Part shown: one piece after another, positions 1-8,930 of the stretch | Layout: the number at the start of each line of letters is the position of its first letter | Position numbering within the stretch: the stretch's first letter is position 1 | Assembly: GCA_030745875.1 (NCBI GenBank) | Contig: JASLNT010000085.1 | Coordinates: 32,092 to 96,091, forward strand | DNA length: 64,000 bases | From: Phycisphaerae bacterium | GTDB lineage: Bacteria; Planctomycetota; Phycisphaerae; SM23-33 | Direction: 5' to 3' | Notes under the pieces: model-generated | What the model was told of the DNA's origin: nothing | Seen by the model: only the letters and a program-made list of their open reading frames with translations | Database searches by the model: none | Translations under genes and position numbers: made by a program

Positions 1-605
1 CCCTTGGCGCCCTTCGCGTCAGGCCCATAAGGCAAGTCCGACAACGGAGCGTACGAACCGTCAACCGGTCCGATGCTCTTGAACGGTTCGGGGACTGACG
101 GGTGAGCGACTCTCTTCTTGCCATCGTAGACAAACGGTCCGTAGTCAGCCCGGTGCTTGAACTCACTCCAAACCGATCTCAGATGATGATGCATCAGCTT
201 GCCCGAGCCGGCCACGTGGTAGCCGTTGTCGCGAAAATGCTCCATAACGGTCTTGGAGTTCTTAAGCACAGGATTGGCGTACCATTTGTCCCAGAAGAAA
301 TTCTTCGAAGTGTGCGGATAGATTCCGGTCAGGAAACTGGACCGCGATGGTGCACAAATGGGATTGTTGCTGTAGGCCCGCTTGAACGCCGTTCCGGACT
401 TCGCCAGTTTGGCGATGTTCGGCGTCCTGGCCTGCGGATGCCCCGCCAGAGGCGAAACGTAGTCGTTCAGATCGTCGCAAACGATCATCACAACGTTGGG
501 CCTGGTCTTCCCACCGCCCGGAGACTTCGCTTGACCGACAGACAAACCGAACGCCCCTACCGCCCCGGCCGCAAAGCTCTTCAGGAAATCACGGCGAGTT
601 GTCAT
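1..605 (-). CDS. Tat-exported sulfatase, 3' end cut off by window edge
   Basis: Type I sulfatase that would hydrolyse sulfate esters, probably on sulfated polysaccharides outside the cytoplasm. Reading the minus strand from ATG at 605 gives 201 codons before the window ends. A twin-arginine signal (RRDFLK, residues 4-9) is followed by a hydrophobic Ala/Gly stretch. The alkaline-phosphatase-fold start has the metal-binding Asp pair (CDD, about 43-45), and the formylglycine signature CAPSR lies at residues 84-88, so Cys84 should be the modified catalytic residue. The start is one base after the TAG of the upstream esterase gene, so the two are almost certainly translationally coupled. About the last half of the enzyme is outside the window. 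Confidence 0.9.
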   Translation of the reverse strand, partial: MTTRRDFLKSFAAGAVGAFGLSVGQAKSPGGGKTRPNVVMIVCDDLNDYVSPLAGHPQARTPNIAKLAKSGTAFKRAYSNNPICAPSRSSFLTGIYPHTSKNFFWDKWYANPVLKNSKTVMEHFRDNGYHVAGSGKLMHHHLRSVWSEFKHRADYGPFVYDGKKRVAHPSVPEPFKSIGPVDGSYAPLSDLPYGPDAKGAK

Positions 606-606
606 G

Positions 607-1440
607 CTACTTAACCTTTTTTGCTTTGGCTTTGTCTTGGGCTTTTCGTTTGGCGTGGATCTTCAGCATTGCTTCGGCGTATCGCTTGCCCAGCAGTTTC
701 ATGCTCTTGGCGTCGAAATGCCAGCGATCCATTGTAGTCAGGTCTTTCGCACTGGCCAGACCGGTGAACTCCACGGCCTTGGGCAGTTTTTTGATCTGGT
801 CGTTGATCAACTTGACCTTCTGGACCTCTCCGGCGACGAACGGGAGTTTCGGATCGTCGAGATCCTTTCTGAGATCAGCGATCAGGGCCTTCAACTTGTC
901 GAGGTACTTGGGATCTTTCGAATCCGATTCTCCCTGATGCCACAACACCCCCTTCAGCACGCCGGTCTTCTGTGCGAGTCTCGTTCGCTTGACCGCCTCT
1001 TTGTAGAACTTGGAGCCCTTGGCCCACAGTTTGATACTCGTACCGCCCTTTGCATTGACGACCAGTCCGATGGAAATCGCCTTGTCCTTTTCGAGCATCG
1101 TCTTTGCGAAAGCATAACCGGGGTTCATTTTTTGCATACCGAGCCCCTTCCTGATCGTCGAGTAACGATTGAAGGGATTCTTGGCGGGCTCCCACTTGCC
1201 TTCCTTGTTAAGGAGACTGCACCGCGGAATAACAGCCGCTTCGGCGGCGGTGAACGGCGCACGCCCGGCCATGTTCGATTGGCCAATCAGTAGATAAACA
1301 TGCAACGGCACGTCGGCTGTTTGAGTCACGGGCGCAGTAGTCGCTCGATCCGGGACACCCGCCTCAGATGCAGCCTCCATGCAAACAAACAACACCATCA
1401 CCGGGACACTGCACCAGAATCTTCTCATAACGCTTGTCAT
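607..1440 (-). CDS. Secreted SASA-type (sialate O-acetylesterase-like) carbohydrate esterase
   Basis: SGNH-fold carbohydrate esterase of the SASA/DUF303 family, expected to remove acetyl groups from sugars. The nucleophile block GQSNMAG lies at about residues 53-59 (Ser55), a WHQGESD block is in the middle, and a C-terminal WHFDAKS supplies the likely catalytic His. The open frame reaches 1497, but ATG at 1440 is preferred: GAGGAG lies about 9 bases upstream and the protein then begins with a signal peptide (hydrophobic residues 11-20). The C-terminus is Lys/Ala-rich. The stop is one base from the start of the sulfatase downstream. Together they suggest de-acetylation and de-sulfation of a decorated glycan (inference). 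Confidence 0.85.
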   Translation of the reverse strand: MTSVMRRFWCSVPVMVLFVCMEAASEAGVPDRATTAPVTQTADVPLHVYLLIGQSNMAGRAPFTAAEAAVIPRCSLLNKEGKWEPAKNPFNRYSTIRKGLGMQKMNPGYAFAKTMLEKDKAISIGLVVNAKGGTSIKLWAKGSKFYKEAVKRTRLAQKTGVLKGVLWHQGESDSKDPKYLDKLKALIADLRKDLDDPKLPFVAGEVQKVKLINDQIKKLPKAVEFTGLASAKDLTTMDRWHFDAKSMKLLGKRYAEAMLKIHAKRKAQDKAKAKKVK

Positions 1441-1551
1441 CCTGTTGTACTCCTCATCGGTCGAACGCTGCGCTCGTTGACCCCTCCGCTTCAACAACCG
1501 CCGACAACTCTCGCAGCGTCACATCTTCGCCAACTTTGGCGCCGACCCTCG

Positions 1552-2148
1552 CTATCTTTCCTTGTAGACCGTATCTATCGCCAGGCCGGCGGCCAGCAGC
1601 AGCGTCGCCTGGGCCGGGGCGGACTCTTCGCTCAGAGAAATTATGTAGTTGTCGGCGGACGTGAACAGCTCTTTTCCGACGCCCGCCCATTTCTTGGTGA
1701 TCGTCCCAAGTTCATTTTGCTCACTGTCGAGGAAACGGAAGTTCCATCCCTTCCAATCGCCCTTGACGAGTGCGACTTCGCGACCTGAGACGTCGAACAC
1801 TCTGAATGCGCCGCCAAGCGACCACACTTTGCTCTGGAACCATCCGATCAGCGCACCATCAGGATTCAGCACGTTCACCTTCGACCTGAACAGTGTAACT
1901 CCGCGTTGAATGGAGAACAGCAGCTTGCTTTCATCCTGCGGGTCCGACCCTTCGTACACAAACACCTTCGTTGGGAGGAGGCGCTTGCTCACCAGAATGC
2001 GGAGTATCTTGGCGAATCCGCCCGGTTTCTCCTTCGCTATGCCGATCTGAACCTGCGTCTCGGGGTCGAGGATGTCGAAGGTGTCGGTGAGCTTCATGAA
2101 ACCCACGTGCTCGCGAACGAAATACGCTTTTCTGGCCAGCATGTCCAT
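1552..2148 (-). CDS. Phospholipid scramblase/LURP-one-related protein
   Basis: 198-residue protein resembling the Scramblase/LOR (tubby-like beta-barrel) family: an N-terminal MLARKAYFVREHVG block, repeated beta-strand pairs of the type VQIGIAKEKPGG and LIGWFQSKVWSLGG, and a closing hydrophobic helix (ATLLLAAGLAID) near the C-terminus. Family members in bacteria are of unsettled function; lipid translocation is not established. It lies upstream of and on the same strand as the esterase/sulfatase pair, separated by about 110 bases, so it is probably transcribed separately. No signal peptide is visible, which suggests a cytoplasmic or membrane-attached location. Confidence 0.7.
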   Translation of the reverse strand: MDMLARKAYFVREHVGFMKLTDTFDILDPETQVQIGIAKEKPGGFAKILRILVSKRLLPTKVFVYEGSDPQDESKLLFSIQRGVTLFRSKVNVLNPDGALIGWFQSKVWSLGGAFRVFDVSGREVALVKGDWKGWNFRFLDSEQNELGTITKKWAGVGKELFTSADNYIISLSEESAPAQATLLLAAGLAIDTVYKER

Positions 2149-2510
2149 CTCCCTGATAAGTTCAGTGAATCTGCATTCCGCATGTCGCGCAATAACGCAT
2201 CAGCATCAGACGGTATCATACACGACCGGCACATCACGAACAGTCCTTTCTGGAAAAGTCACAGCCGGTCGCCAAGACCCCAAATCTGACTTGCTCAATG
2301 CACCATATCGGATACAATCACTGCAAACACCCCGCGACGGGCGCGGGGAGAAACGCTTTCCGTGACGCTGAAGGCGTCGCCAGGCGACACCACAAGAGTC
2401 GCCAAGGGCAATATCGGCGTAATGCGTGCGATATTCATTAAGCAGGCAAAATGCGGAATTGACGCGGATTGAAGCAATCATCCTCACTAACCCAAGGAAA
2501 GGATTAACAC
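2149..2510 (+). other. Intergenic leader region with clustered hairpins
   Basis: No convincing gene in these 362 bases. The downstream half contains several inverted repeats: CCCCGCG/CGCGGGG (2330-2348, 5-base loop), GACGC/GCGTC (2364-2378) and GTCGC/GCGAC (2376-2388). The last two share bases and cannot form together. They would lie at the 5' end of the oxidoreductase mRNA if the promoter proposed at 2291-2318 is right. None follows the pattern of a riboswitch class I can name, and none has a U-run typical of a terminator. Confidence 0.45.
2291..2318 (+). promoter_or_regulatory. Candidate sigma70-type promoter for the Gfo/Idh-HEAT operon
   Basis: TTGCTC (2291-2296) and TACAAT (2313-2318) are separated by 16 bases. 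The -10 matches consensus in five of six positions, the -35 in three. Transcription would start near 2325 and give a leader of about 185 bases. Weak evidence from pattern only. Confidence 0.3.
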
Positions 2511-3755
2511 GTGGCAAATCAGGAGAGCAAACCAAAAAAGGGCCAGAGCATGTCTTATGGTCGAAGAACGTTCTTGAAGGCGACCGCAGGCGCCGCTGCG
2601 TTGCCGTACTTCGTCCCGGGCGCAGCACTGGGTAAAGACGGCGCGACCGCAGCGAGCGAGCGTATCGTCATGGCCGGCATCGGCATCGGCAATATGGGAC
2701 GGGGCGACCAGCGTGCATTCCTGGGTCGGGGTGATGTCCAGTACGTAGCCCTTTGCGACGTCAAAAAGAACGTTCGCGACGGCATGAAGAACACCGTGAA
2801 CAGGAAGTACAAGAATGCGGACTGTAAAACTTACAACGACTTCCGCGAAATCATGGTCCGCGATGACATCGATGCCCTGCATTGCGCAACACCGGATCAC
2901 TGGCACGCGATCATAGTGATCGACGCATGCCGCCACGGAAAGGACATCTACTGCCAGAAGCCCGAAACCAAGACGCTCCGCGAAGGCAAGCTGATGATCG
3001 AAGCCGCTCGGCGCTATGGTCGGGTGGTATCCGGCGGCAGCCAGCGTGTGATGGGGGATTACAGACGCGTGGTCAACCCCTGCTGGAACGGCGACAAGGG
3101 CAAGATCAAGTCAATCAACGTTAACGTTGGTCCGTTCCCGAAGGAATGCAACAAGAAAGGCGAGAAGATCCCCGACGGTTTCGACTGGGACATGTGGCTC
3201 GGACCGGCGCCATGGGCGCCGTACCACCCCCACCGCTGCAGCGGCAGTTTCAGCATCAACGGAACATCCTGGCGATCGTTTAAGGATTACTCCGGGGGAG
3301 GCATGACCGACTGGGGCGCCCACCACTTCGGCGGCGCAACTTTCGCTATTGACGTACGCGAATTCGAGCCCGAGGAAGTCATCTTCCACAACGACAATGG
3401 CAAGAAGTGGGCAACCTGCCGCTTCCCCAACGGTAAGCTCATTCACCACCAGCACCCGGGCCAGGGCAATCTGCACGTGATAGGCGCGAAGGAAAAAGGT
3501 CCGTCCAAGCCGGTTCCAAGTTACGCCGGAACAGGCGGTATCTACGGTGACTTCATTGACTGCGTCAAGACTCGCAAGAGACCCTTCCGCGACATCGAAT
3601 TCGCCGTCCACACCGCAACAGTCTGCCACCTGTTCCTCATCGCGTACGAACTGGAACGCTCGCTGAAATGGGACACGGTAAAGCAGCAGTTCACTAACGA
3701 CGACGAAGCCAATCGCCTTGTCGACGTTACACGAAGAGAGCCCTGGGTACTTTAA
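2511..3755 (+). CDS. Tat-exported Gfo/Idh/MocA-family oxidoreductase
   Basis: NAD(P)-dependent sugar dehydrogenase-like protein of 414 residues. A Tat signal (GRRTFLKATAG, about residues 17-27) precedes the Rossmann domain, whose nucleotide loop GIGIGNMGRG is near residues 56-65. The EKP motif of the family appears as CQKPETK, with Gln in place of the usual Glu. The C-terminal domain carries GGGMTDWGAHHFGG, typical of planctomycete secreted members. GTG at 2511 is chosen because AAGGAAAGGA ends about 8 bases upstream; an ATG at 2550 just before the Tat motif is the alternative. It is first in a plus-strand cluster with two HEAT proteins. Substrate unknown. Confidence 0.9.
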   Translation: MANQESKPKKGQSMSYGRRTFLKATAGAAALPYFVPGAALGKDGATAASERIVMAGIGIGNMGRGDQRAFLGRGDVQYVALCDVKKNVRDGMKNTVNRKYKNADCKTYNDFREIMVRDDIDALHCATPDHWHAIIVIDACRHGKDIYCQKPETKTLREGKLMIEAARRYGRVVSGGSQRVMGDYRRVVNPCWNGDKGKIKSINVNVGPFPKECNKKGEKIPDGFDWDMWLGPAPWAPYHPHRCSGSFSINGTSWRSFKDYSGGGMTDWGAHHFGGATFAIDVREFEPEEVIFHNDNGKKWATCRFPNGKLIHHQHPGQGNLHVIGAKEKGPSKPVPSYAGTGGIYGDFIDCVKTRKRPFRDIEFAVHTATVCHLFLIAYELERSLKWDTVKQQFTNDDEANRLVDVTRREPWVL

Positions 3756-3787
3756 GAAAACAACAGTTTCGACAAGGAGACTTTATT

Positions 3788-4582
3788 ATGACGAACAAAG
3801 AAATTGCAACAATGACGCTGGCGGCCGGAGCGGTTGCCATGGTCGCAGACAAGGCCTCCGCCAAGGTGGACGCCTCCGCGGTGGACGCCGCGATAGAATC
3901 GCTTAAGACCTATGACTGGGGCATAGATCGCAAGACTTTGAACCCGATCGACCAGGCAGTCGTCGCCACGCACGGTGATGCGGCCGGACGCAAGAAACTG
4001 GAAAAGGATCTGGTCGCCGCACTTACCAGTGGAATCTCACGATCCGCACAGGACTTCGTCTGCCGCAGGCTGAGAGTCATCGGCACGGCCCAGTCCGTCA
4101 AGGCCCTGGCCGCTCTTCTTCCCGACGAGAAGACCTCGTCCATCGCACGCTTCGCCCTGGCGGACATTTCCGACGATGCGGCGGTCGACGCGTTGCGCGA
4201 CGCGCTGCCTAAAGCCAGCGCCAAGATCAAACCGGGCATTATCGGTTCACTGGGCGAACGTCGCGACAAGAAGAGCGTTGCGACGATCTCGAAGCTTCTG
4301 AGCGACTCGGATATGCTGATCGCCAAGGCCGCAGCCCGCTCGCTGGCTGTGATCGGCACGACCGATGCCGCCGAGGCGCTGAGCGCGTTTGCAAAGAAAG
4401 CCCCTGCCTGCATGAAGATACAGGCAGCCGACGCCTGCCTGGTCTGTGCCGATCAGTTGCTCGCCGACGGTGACAAGACCGCCGCAACAGCCCTCTACAA
4501 AGAACTCAAGGGCAACGACCAACCCAAGCACGTGAAGGTCGCCGCCATGAAGGGCATACTGAACGCAGCGTCCAAAAAGTAG
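3788..4582 (+). CDS. Exported HEAT-repeat protein
   Basis: 264-residue protein with a hydrophobic, signal-like N-terminus (TLAAGAVAMVADKASA) and then helical pairs of the HEAT/PBS-lyase type. Repeats are recognisable as alternations such as RFALADISDDAAVDALRDAL and AARSLAVIGTTDAAEALSAF. It is probably a protein-protein interaction scaffold; no catalytic motif is visible. AAGGAG (3774-3779) sits 8 bases before the ATG. The gene follows the oxidoreductase by 32 bases and precedes a second HEAT protein, so the three probably form one operon whose products meet in the cell envelope. Confidence 0.75.
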   Translation: MTNKEIATMTLAAGAVAMVADKASAKVDASAVDAAIESLKTYDWGIDRKTLNPIDQAVVATHGDAAGRKKLEKDLVAALTSGISRSAQDFVCRRLRVIGTAQSVKALAALLPDEKTSSIARFALADISDDAAVDALRDALPKASAKIKPGIIGSLGERRDKKSVATISKLLSDSDMLIAKAAARSLAVIGTTDAAEALSAFAKKAPACMKIQAADACLVCADQLLADGDKTAATALYKELKGNDQPKHVKVAAMKGILNAASKK

Positions 4583-4619
4583 AACCGCCCAACAAACAAG
4601 CAGATGATTCAAGGAAGGA

Positions 4620-4648
4620 GCCCGCACCGACACAAAGTCGGTGCGGGC
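4620..4648 (+). promoter_or_regulatory. Strong hairpin between the two HEAT genes
   Basis: Perfect inverted repeat: GCCCGCACCGAC (4620-4631), loop ACAAA, GTCGGTGCGGGC (4637-4648). The 12-bp GC-rich stem is not followed by a T-run on either strand. It lies between the stop of the first HEAT gene and the preferred start (4670) of the second. An mRNA-stability, processing or attenuation element is more likely than an intrinsic terminator. Confidence 0.65.
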
Positions 4649-4669
4649 CCTTCAACAGAAGACAAGAAC

Positions 4670-6034
4670 ATGAAGACTAAGAACACACGATACTCCAACC
4701 GCCTCCTGCTCGCCGCCCTCCTATTATCGTTCGGTTTCGCCTCTTTTCCAACCGACGTTGCGCGCGCCGCCGATGACGAAGCGGCGGATATGATCGTCGA
4801 GTTGCTCAGCGGCTCGGACAACGACATGCGCATTATGGCGATCCAACAAATTCGTGAGAAGGTGCCGGGTAAGGCCGCCACCATGCGCTTCGTCAAGATG
4901 CTTGAGAGACTCCCCGACGACCTACAGATAAAGCTGATCGATGCGCTAGGCGCCCGCGGCGATGCGGCCGCACGACCGGCAATTCTTAAGATGCTTAACA
5001 GCAAGACCCAAGCTATGCGCATCGCAGCCGCAGGCGCCCTGTCAGGAGTGGCTGGCCCCGATGATATTCCCGTACTGGCCAAGCTGGCCGCAACGGGATC
5101 GGACCCGGAAAGGAACGCCGCCAGGAACAGCCTCCGACAGCTTCGCGGCGACAAGATGAACACGGCGATGACCGAGGCCCTGAAAGACGCCGATGCAAAG
5201 ACGAGAGTCGAACTGATTACCGCACTCACTGACCATAACGTGAAAGCTTCGACGCCTGTGATAGTCAAGATCGCCGATGATTCCGACCCGTCGGTAAGGC
5301 TGGCTGTACTCAGCGCGCTTCGCGCTATGGGTGATGAGAATCACACCGTAGTGCTCGTAAAACGTCTCAAATCGGCCAAGGATAAATCTGAACGCAAGCA
5401 GGCGGCGCTGGCGTTGCTGGCCGTGTGCAGACGCGGAAAGACCAAATGCGCCGAAGACGTTATCAGCGGTTTTAACGGAGCCGACGCGGCGACGCGCATT
5501 CTCCTTATGCGTGTTCTCACTGAAGCCGGCGGACCAAAATCCCTTAACGAGATTGTCGCCCGCTTGAAGGACGATGACAAGAGTGTCAGTACTGCAGCGT
5601 TGCGCGTATTGACCGGTTGGCCCGACCGCAGCGCCGCTGTCCACCTGAAGGCGCTGGCCGCTGACGTTGAGAATCTGCGGAATCATGTTTTGGCGATCCG
5701 CGGTCTGGTCCGCCTGGGAGGCCCGGGCAAGGACTCACCAGCCGACCTGGCGATATTGAACGATGCGATGAAACTGGCCACGCGTAAAGAAGAGAAGGTC
5801 CTGGTTCTGGGCGCTCTGGGCACGATCCCCACCGCCGAATCGCTGGCTCTGGTCTCCACCGCCCTGAACACCCCCGCACTGGCCGAAGATGCAGGTTTCG
5901 CAGCCGTCTTGATCGCAGAGAAACTCGCCAAAGACAAGAAAGCCCAAGTCAAAACAGTAATACAGAACGTAATCAAGACAGTCAAAAACGTAAAGACACA
6001 ATCCAGAGCGAAGAAACTGCTGGAAGCGCTCTAA
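4670..6034 (+). CDS. Exported HEAT-repeat protein, second copy
   Basis: 454 residues from ATG 4670. The frame is open from 4604, but that extension would run through the hairpin and push the signal peptide inside, so the internal start is preferred. Signal peptide: basic start, hydrophobic LLLAALLLSFGFA, cleavage probably after ARA (about residue 32). The rest is a long run of HEAT/PBS-lyase-type helical repeats (for example LIDALGARGDAAARPAILKM and LAVLSALRAMGD), with no catalytic signature. It ends with a basic helix rich in Lys and Val. It is the last gene of the oxidoreductase cluster and is followed by a good terminator. Confidence 0.75.
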   Translation: MKTKNTRYSNRLLLAALLLSFGFASFPTDVARAADDEAADMIVELLSGSDNDMRIMAIQQIREKVPGKAATMRFVKMLERLPDDLQIKLIDALGARGDAAARPAILKMLNSKTQAMRIAAAGALSGVAGPDDIPVLAKLAATGSDPERNAARNSLRQLRGDKMNTAMTEALKDADAKTRVELITALTDHNVKASTPVIVKIADDSDPSVRLAVLSALRAMGDENHTVVLVKRLKSAKDKSERKQAALALLAVCRRGKTKCAEDVISGFNGADAATRILLMRVLTEAGGPKSLNEIVARLKDDDKSVSTAALRVLTGWPDRSAAVHLKALAADVENLRNHVLAIRGLVRLGGPGKDSPADLAILNDAMKLATRKEEKVLVLGALGTIPTAESLALVSTALNTPALAEDAGFAAVLIAEKLAKDKKAQVKTVIQNVIKTVKNVKTQSRAKKLLEAL

Positions 6035-6077
6035 ACCTACGCTCCCTCATTGACGAAACAGAATTCCAAACCCATTG

Positions 6078-6110
6078 AAGGGGTCAGGCAAGACGGTCTG
6101 GCCCTTTTTT
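6078..6110 (+). terminator. Rho-independent terminator of the Gfo/Idh-HEAT operon
   Basis: GGGTCAG (6081-6087) pairs with CTGGCCC (6098-6104) through one G-T wobble, and flanking A and T bases extend the stem. It is followed directly by six T residues (6105-6110), 44 bases after the second HEAT gene stop. Confidence 0.8.
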
Positions 6111-6242
6111 GCGCCCCGCGCGAAACCTGCTCAGGAATGTCGCGGCCATGAAAGCGTAGAGAAATCCTCTAATCATTGCCTCGGGTTCCTCTGGAGAATC
6201 AACGTTCACCCCATGTGCAGGCGAGAGACCGCGCCGCGTGTA

Positions 6243-7475
6243 TCACCGAGAGATCCGCCTCGGTAACGCCCGATTCTTCACGAAGTCATAGTACCCTTGT
6301 ATGCGTAGAACGTAACCCATGCGTTTGGCTGAGCTTTCGTCCGAACGGACGGAGAACTTGAGCACAGCGCTTTCCATTGGCGAAAGGCCGATGGCTTGTG
6401 CGTTTGTGGGTTTCCTCCACATGGGCGGGTGCTTTTGCTTGATCTCTTTTCCAATCCACAAGCGTCGCGTGAACCAGAAATCACCTGGCGATCTCAGCGT
6501 GACACTTCGTGTCCGCCGGGGCAAGGGCACGACAACTCTGCGCAGGAACTTGGTTCCCACAGGTTTGATCTCGACCGATCGGCCGCCCTGGAAGCTGACG
6601 GTAAGCGTGGTCTTCTTGTCCTCCGGCTTACCGTCGAGGAACACCCGCCGCATCTCGTCTTCAAACGCCGACGTGTTCCGCAGTTCAAGAACGAGCACGT
6701 CGTCTTCGGACTCGGGATCGATATCTACAGTCAACTCAGATACTCCGTTTACAGCGGGAGGCGGAGCGAGAGGAATCTCAGCTTGCTGTCTCCAGACGAC
6801 AAGATCGCCCGATACAGACACGTCCAGATGCTGGCGGTCATCGAGGGCGACGCCAGCCAACGACGCCTGAGTTATGTAATCTATCTCCGGCGCCGGGTTC
6901 GACAGCGTGACCAGGAGGCGGCCTTGCCTGGCCTCCAGGCGCGGTAGAACCAGGAGGTCCGCCCCCTTTCGTGCGGAACCGACACATCCGGCGAGCATTT
7001 TCCCCTCAAGCCGCCAGCGACCGTCGTAAGCCAGCACATGCGGGCAGTATCCGCAAATGGCGTAACTGAGTCCGGAATCTATCAGGAGATCGGTCTTTGT
7101 ATCGAAGTGGAATACAAGATAAGTCCAGTACCCGCGGTTACCCCCCCAGAACTGGTACTCGTAAACGATAGTTCTGTCGCGTTCGGGCCGATCCAGATCG
7201 TACGGCCTCCGAGCTGTGTGGAATTTACCAAATACCTCCAACACATCTTTCCGGGTAGACTTCTTGTCCAGATTCTTCGCCAACCAGGCTTCCACCGCCT
7301 CACGATCAACAGATTCGCAGTCGCGGCCTTGGCGGATAGTTTTGATCCATTCGGGGTCGCCGGCGCGGATGGTCTTGGCGGGTGATTCCGACTGGACCGC
7401 GGATGAAAGCCCGCGACCCGACCCGCAACCGGCGGCCAGCATCATCAGCACAATTCCGCAAGCAACGTTCCTCAT
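6243..7475 (-). CDS. Predicted lipoprotein with a possible BamE/SmpA-like domain
   Basis: 410 residues. The N-terminus MRNVACGIVLMMLAAGC is a lipoprotein signal with Cys17 as the acylation site. Residues about 55-135 (TRKDVLEVFG, then YEYQFWGG, then FHFDTKTDLLIDSG) follow the helix-helix-strand pattern of SmpA/BamE-type modules; this is an inference from pattern. The remainder is beta-rich and unrecognised, with no catalytic motif. It is transcribed toward the terminator region at 6078-6110 and is not tightly linked to another gene. Confidence 0.6.
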   Translation of the reverse strand: MRNVACGIVLMMLAAGCGSGRGLSSAVQSESPAKTIRAGDPEWIKTIRQGRDCESVDREAVEAWLAKNLDKKSTRKDVLEVFGKFHTARRPYDLDRPERDRTIVYEYQFWGGNRGYWTYLVFHFDTKTDLLIDSGLSYAICGYCPHVLAYDGRWRLEGKMLAGCVGSARKGADLLVLPRLEARQGRLLVTLSNPAPEIDYITQASLAGVALDDRQHLDVSVSGDLVVWRQQAEIPLAPPPAVNGVSELTVDIDPESEDDVLVLELRNTSAFEDEMRRVFLDGKPEDKKTTLTVSFQGGRSVEIKPVGTKFLRRVVVPLPRRTRSVTLRSPGDFWFTRRLWIGKEIKQKHPPMWRKPTNAQAIGLSPMESAVLKFSVRSDESSAKRMGYVLRIQGYYDFVKNRALPRRISR

Positions 7476-7582
7476 TGGCGACCTCGCTGAGACTACGACA
7501 ATCTGCGAACCGTCTGTGAAGCACCCGGGCTACGAACATATCACTCGTCTACACAAGCGTCACAACGATCAAATCCGTGCTC

Positions 7583-8746
7583 TCATCGTGCGCTTCCGTC
7601 AGCCGGTTGAGTAGCAGCCGGTCGAGTGCTCGCGGCCGGTTTTGTCGTCGCGGTCTTGCCGCCTCCGGGCATACGGTAGTACCGTGAGATTACATTCATC
7701 GCACGCTTCTTGTAGGGCACGTACGACAGATCGACCTTCTCGCTGTGGTCCTGCCCGAGGCTCTTGCGCCATTCCCAAACCATGAATCCAGCGACTTTCG
7801 GCTCCTTGATCCATGCGTCAAAGAACGCTTCGAAGCAGTTGGCTTGTGCTTGGGGGTCGGGTCGCTCGCTCTGGTAATAGTTCCAGGGGTACTCAGCACA
7901 CGTATCCTGATTAGGCCAGCCCAACTCCGTGAACAGTATCGGCTTGCCGATTGTCGCCTGCCAGTTGAGTATTTCTTTCTTCAGCGGTTTCCACGCCTTC
8001 TTCAGACGATCCAGAGTCGGCTTGTCGCCATCGGTGAGGTTGTAGTAGGCGGTCATGCCTATCATGTCCAGATCGCCCCAGAACTCGGGTTTGCGGTAGT
8101 GGTCCCAATTCGACGAGTAGCTCAACAAGCCGTCGAACACCTTGCGCACTTTCTTGATAAGCGTTCGCCATCGAGCCGTATGCGTCTCGGTCGACAGCAG
8201 TTCCGAACCAATCTGGAAGGCTTCGACTTTCTCCTCGTTGCACAGGTAAGCGTAGCGAAGGATAAAGCTGGTGTACTGGCTCCACCATTCGTCCCAGTCA
8301 TCCGGTTTGATCTTACCCCGCCACTCACCGTCCTTCGGGTTCATAAGGAGAACTATAGGCATGAAAATAACGCGAAGGCCCTTTGACTTGGCGTGTCTTA
8401 TGATCTTGCGAATCCGGTCGCGTGTGGGCACTTTGCGCTGGTCGATGAATATCGAAGCGGCCGAACCGTTCTCCTGGTAGCCCGGAATGACAAGGCATAC
8501 GGTATTGGCGCCGGTGGCGGCGATTTCATCGATGAACTGCTCGTAGGGATGGTTCTCGTCGCCGGGATTGTGCATCTGCAGCGCTATACCGCGAAACTGC
8601 CCAACCAGAGTGCGCGACGACATGTTTCCGGCCGGAGTGGTCTGGGGCGCCGCGCCGCCGATATACCTGAATCCAATCACGCCCAAACCAGCCAGCAGGA
8701 ACACCGCCAGGATCGTCCATTTGCCTTCTTCCATCGAATCATCCAT
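7583..8746 (-). CDS. Membrane-anchored glycoside hydrolase-like TIM barrel (GH113-like)
   Basis: 387 residues from ATG 8746. The frame is open to 9247, but that extension runs under the opposite-strand gene at 8931 and is low-complexity. Starts at 8734 or 8806 are also possible. A signal-anchor helix (WTILAVFLLAGLGVIGF) is followed by a TIM barrel that begins RGIALQMHN. Two candidate catalytic acids are in the expected places: Glu in IGSELLS after strand 4 and Glu in LFTELGW after strand 7, as in clan GH-A mannanase-like GH113 proteins. The C-terminus is a Thr/Ala/Pro-rich tail. Substrate unknown; mannan or a related beta-glycan is a guess. Confidence 0.75.
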   Translation of the reverse strand: MDDSMEEGKWTILAVFLLAGLGVIGFRYIGGAAPQTTPAGNMSSRTLVGQFRGIALQMHNPGDENHPYEQFIDEIAATGANTVCLVIPGYQENGSAASIFIDQRKVPTRDRIRKIIRHAKSKGLRVIFMPIVLLMNPKDGEWRGKIKPDDWDEWWSQYTSFILRYAYLCNEEKVEAFQIGSELLSTETHTARWRTLIKKVRKVFDGLLSYSSNWDHYRKPEFWGDLDMIGMTAYYNLTDGDKPTLDRLKKAWKPLKKEILNWQATIGKPILFTELGWPNQDTCAEYPWNYYQSERPDPQAQANCFEAFFDAWIKEPKVAGFMVWEWRKSLGQDHSEKVDLSYVPYKKRAMNVISRYYRMPGGGKTATTKPAASTRPAATQPADGSAR

Positions 8747-8930
8747 CCTCTTGTCGCAGGTACTCCCGCACCGCTCGGCGGGGAAATCCGAATCGCTCTT
8801 TGTCATTCTCTCTATCCATATCCTTCCGTCCGGCCGCGGGATTGTTGACGCAGCCGCCACTGACAATATAATAACGTCATGTCGTCGATCTTTCCCGTAA
8901 GAATCACAATTGTGCAACAGGAGTTCAACG

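Noticed and set aside
2330..2388. Riboswitch of a known class in the Gfo/Idh leader
   Set aside because: Hairpins are real but no conserved class-specific core was recognisable, so only a structured leader is claimed.
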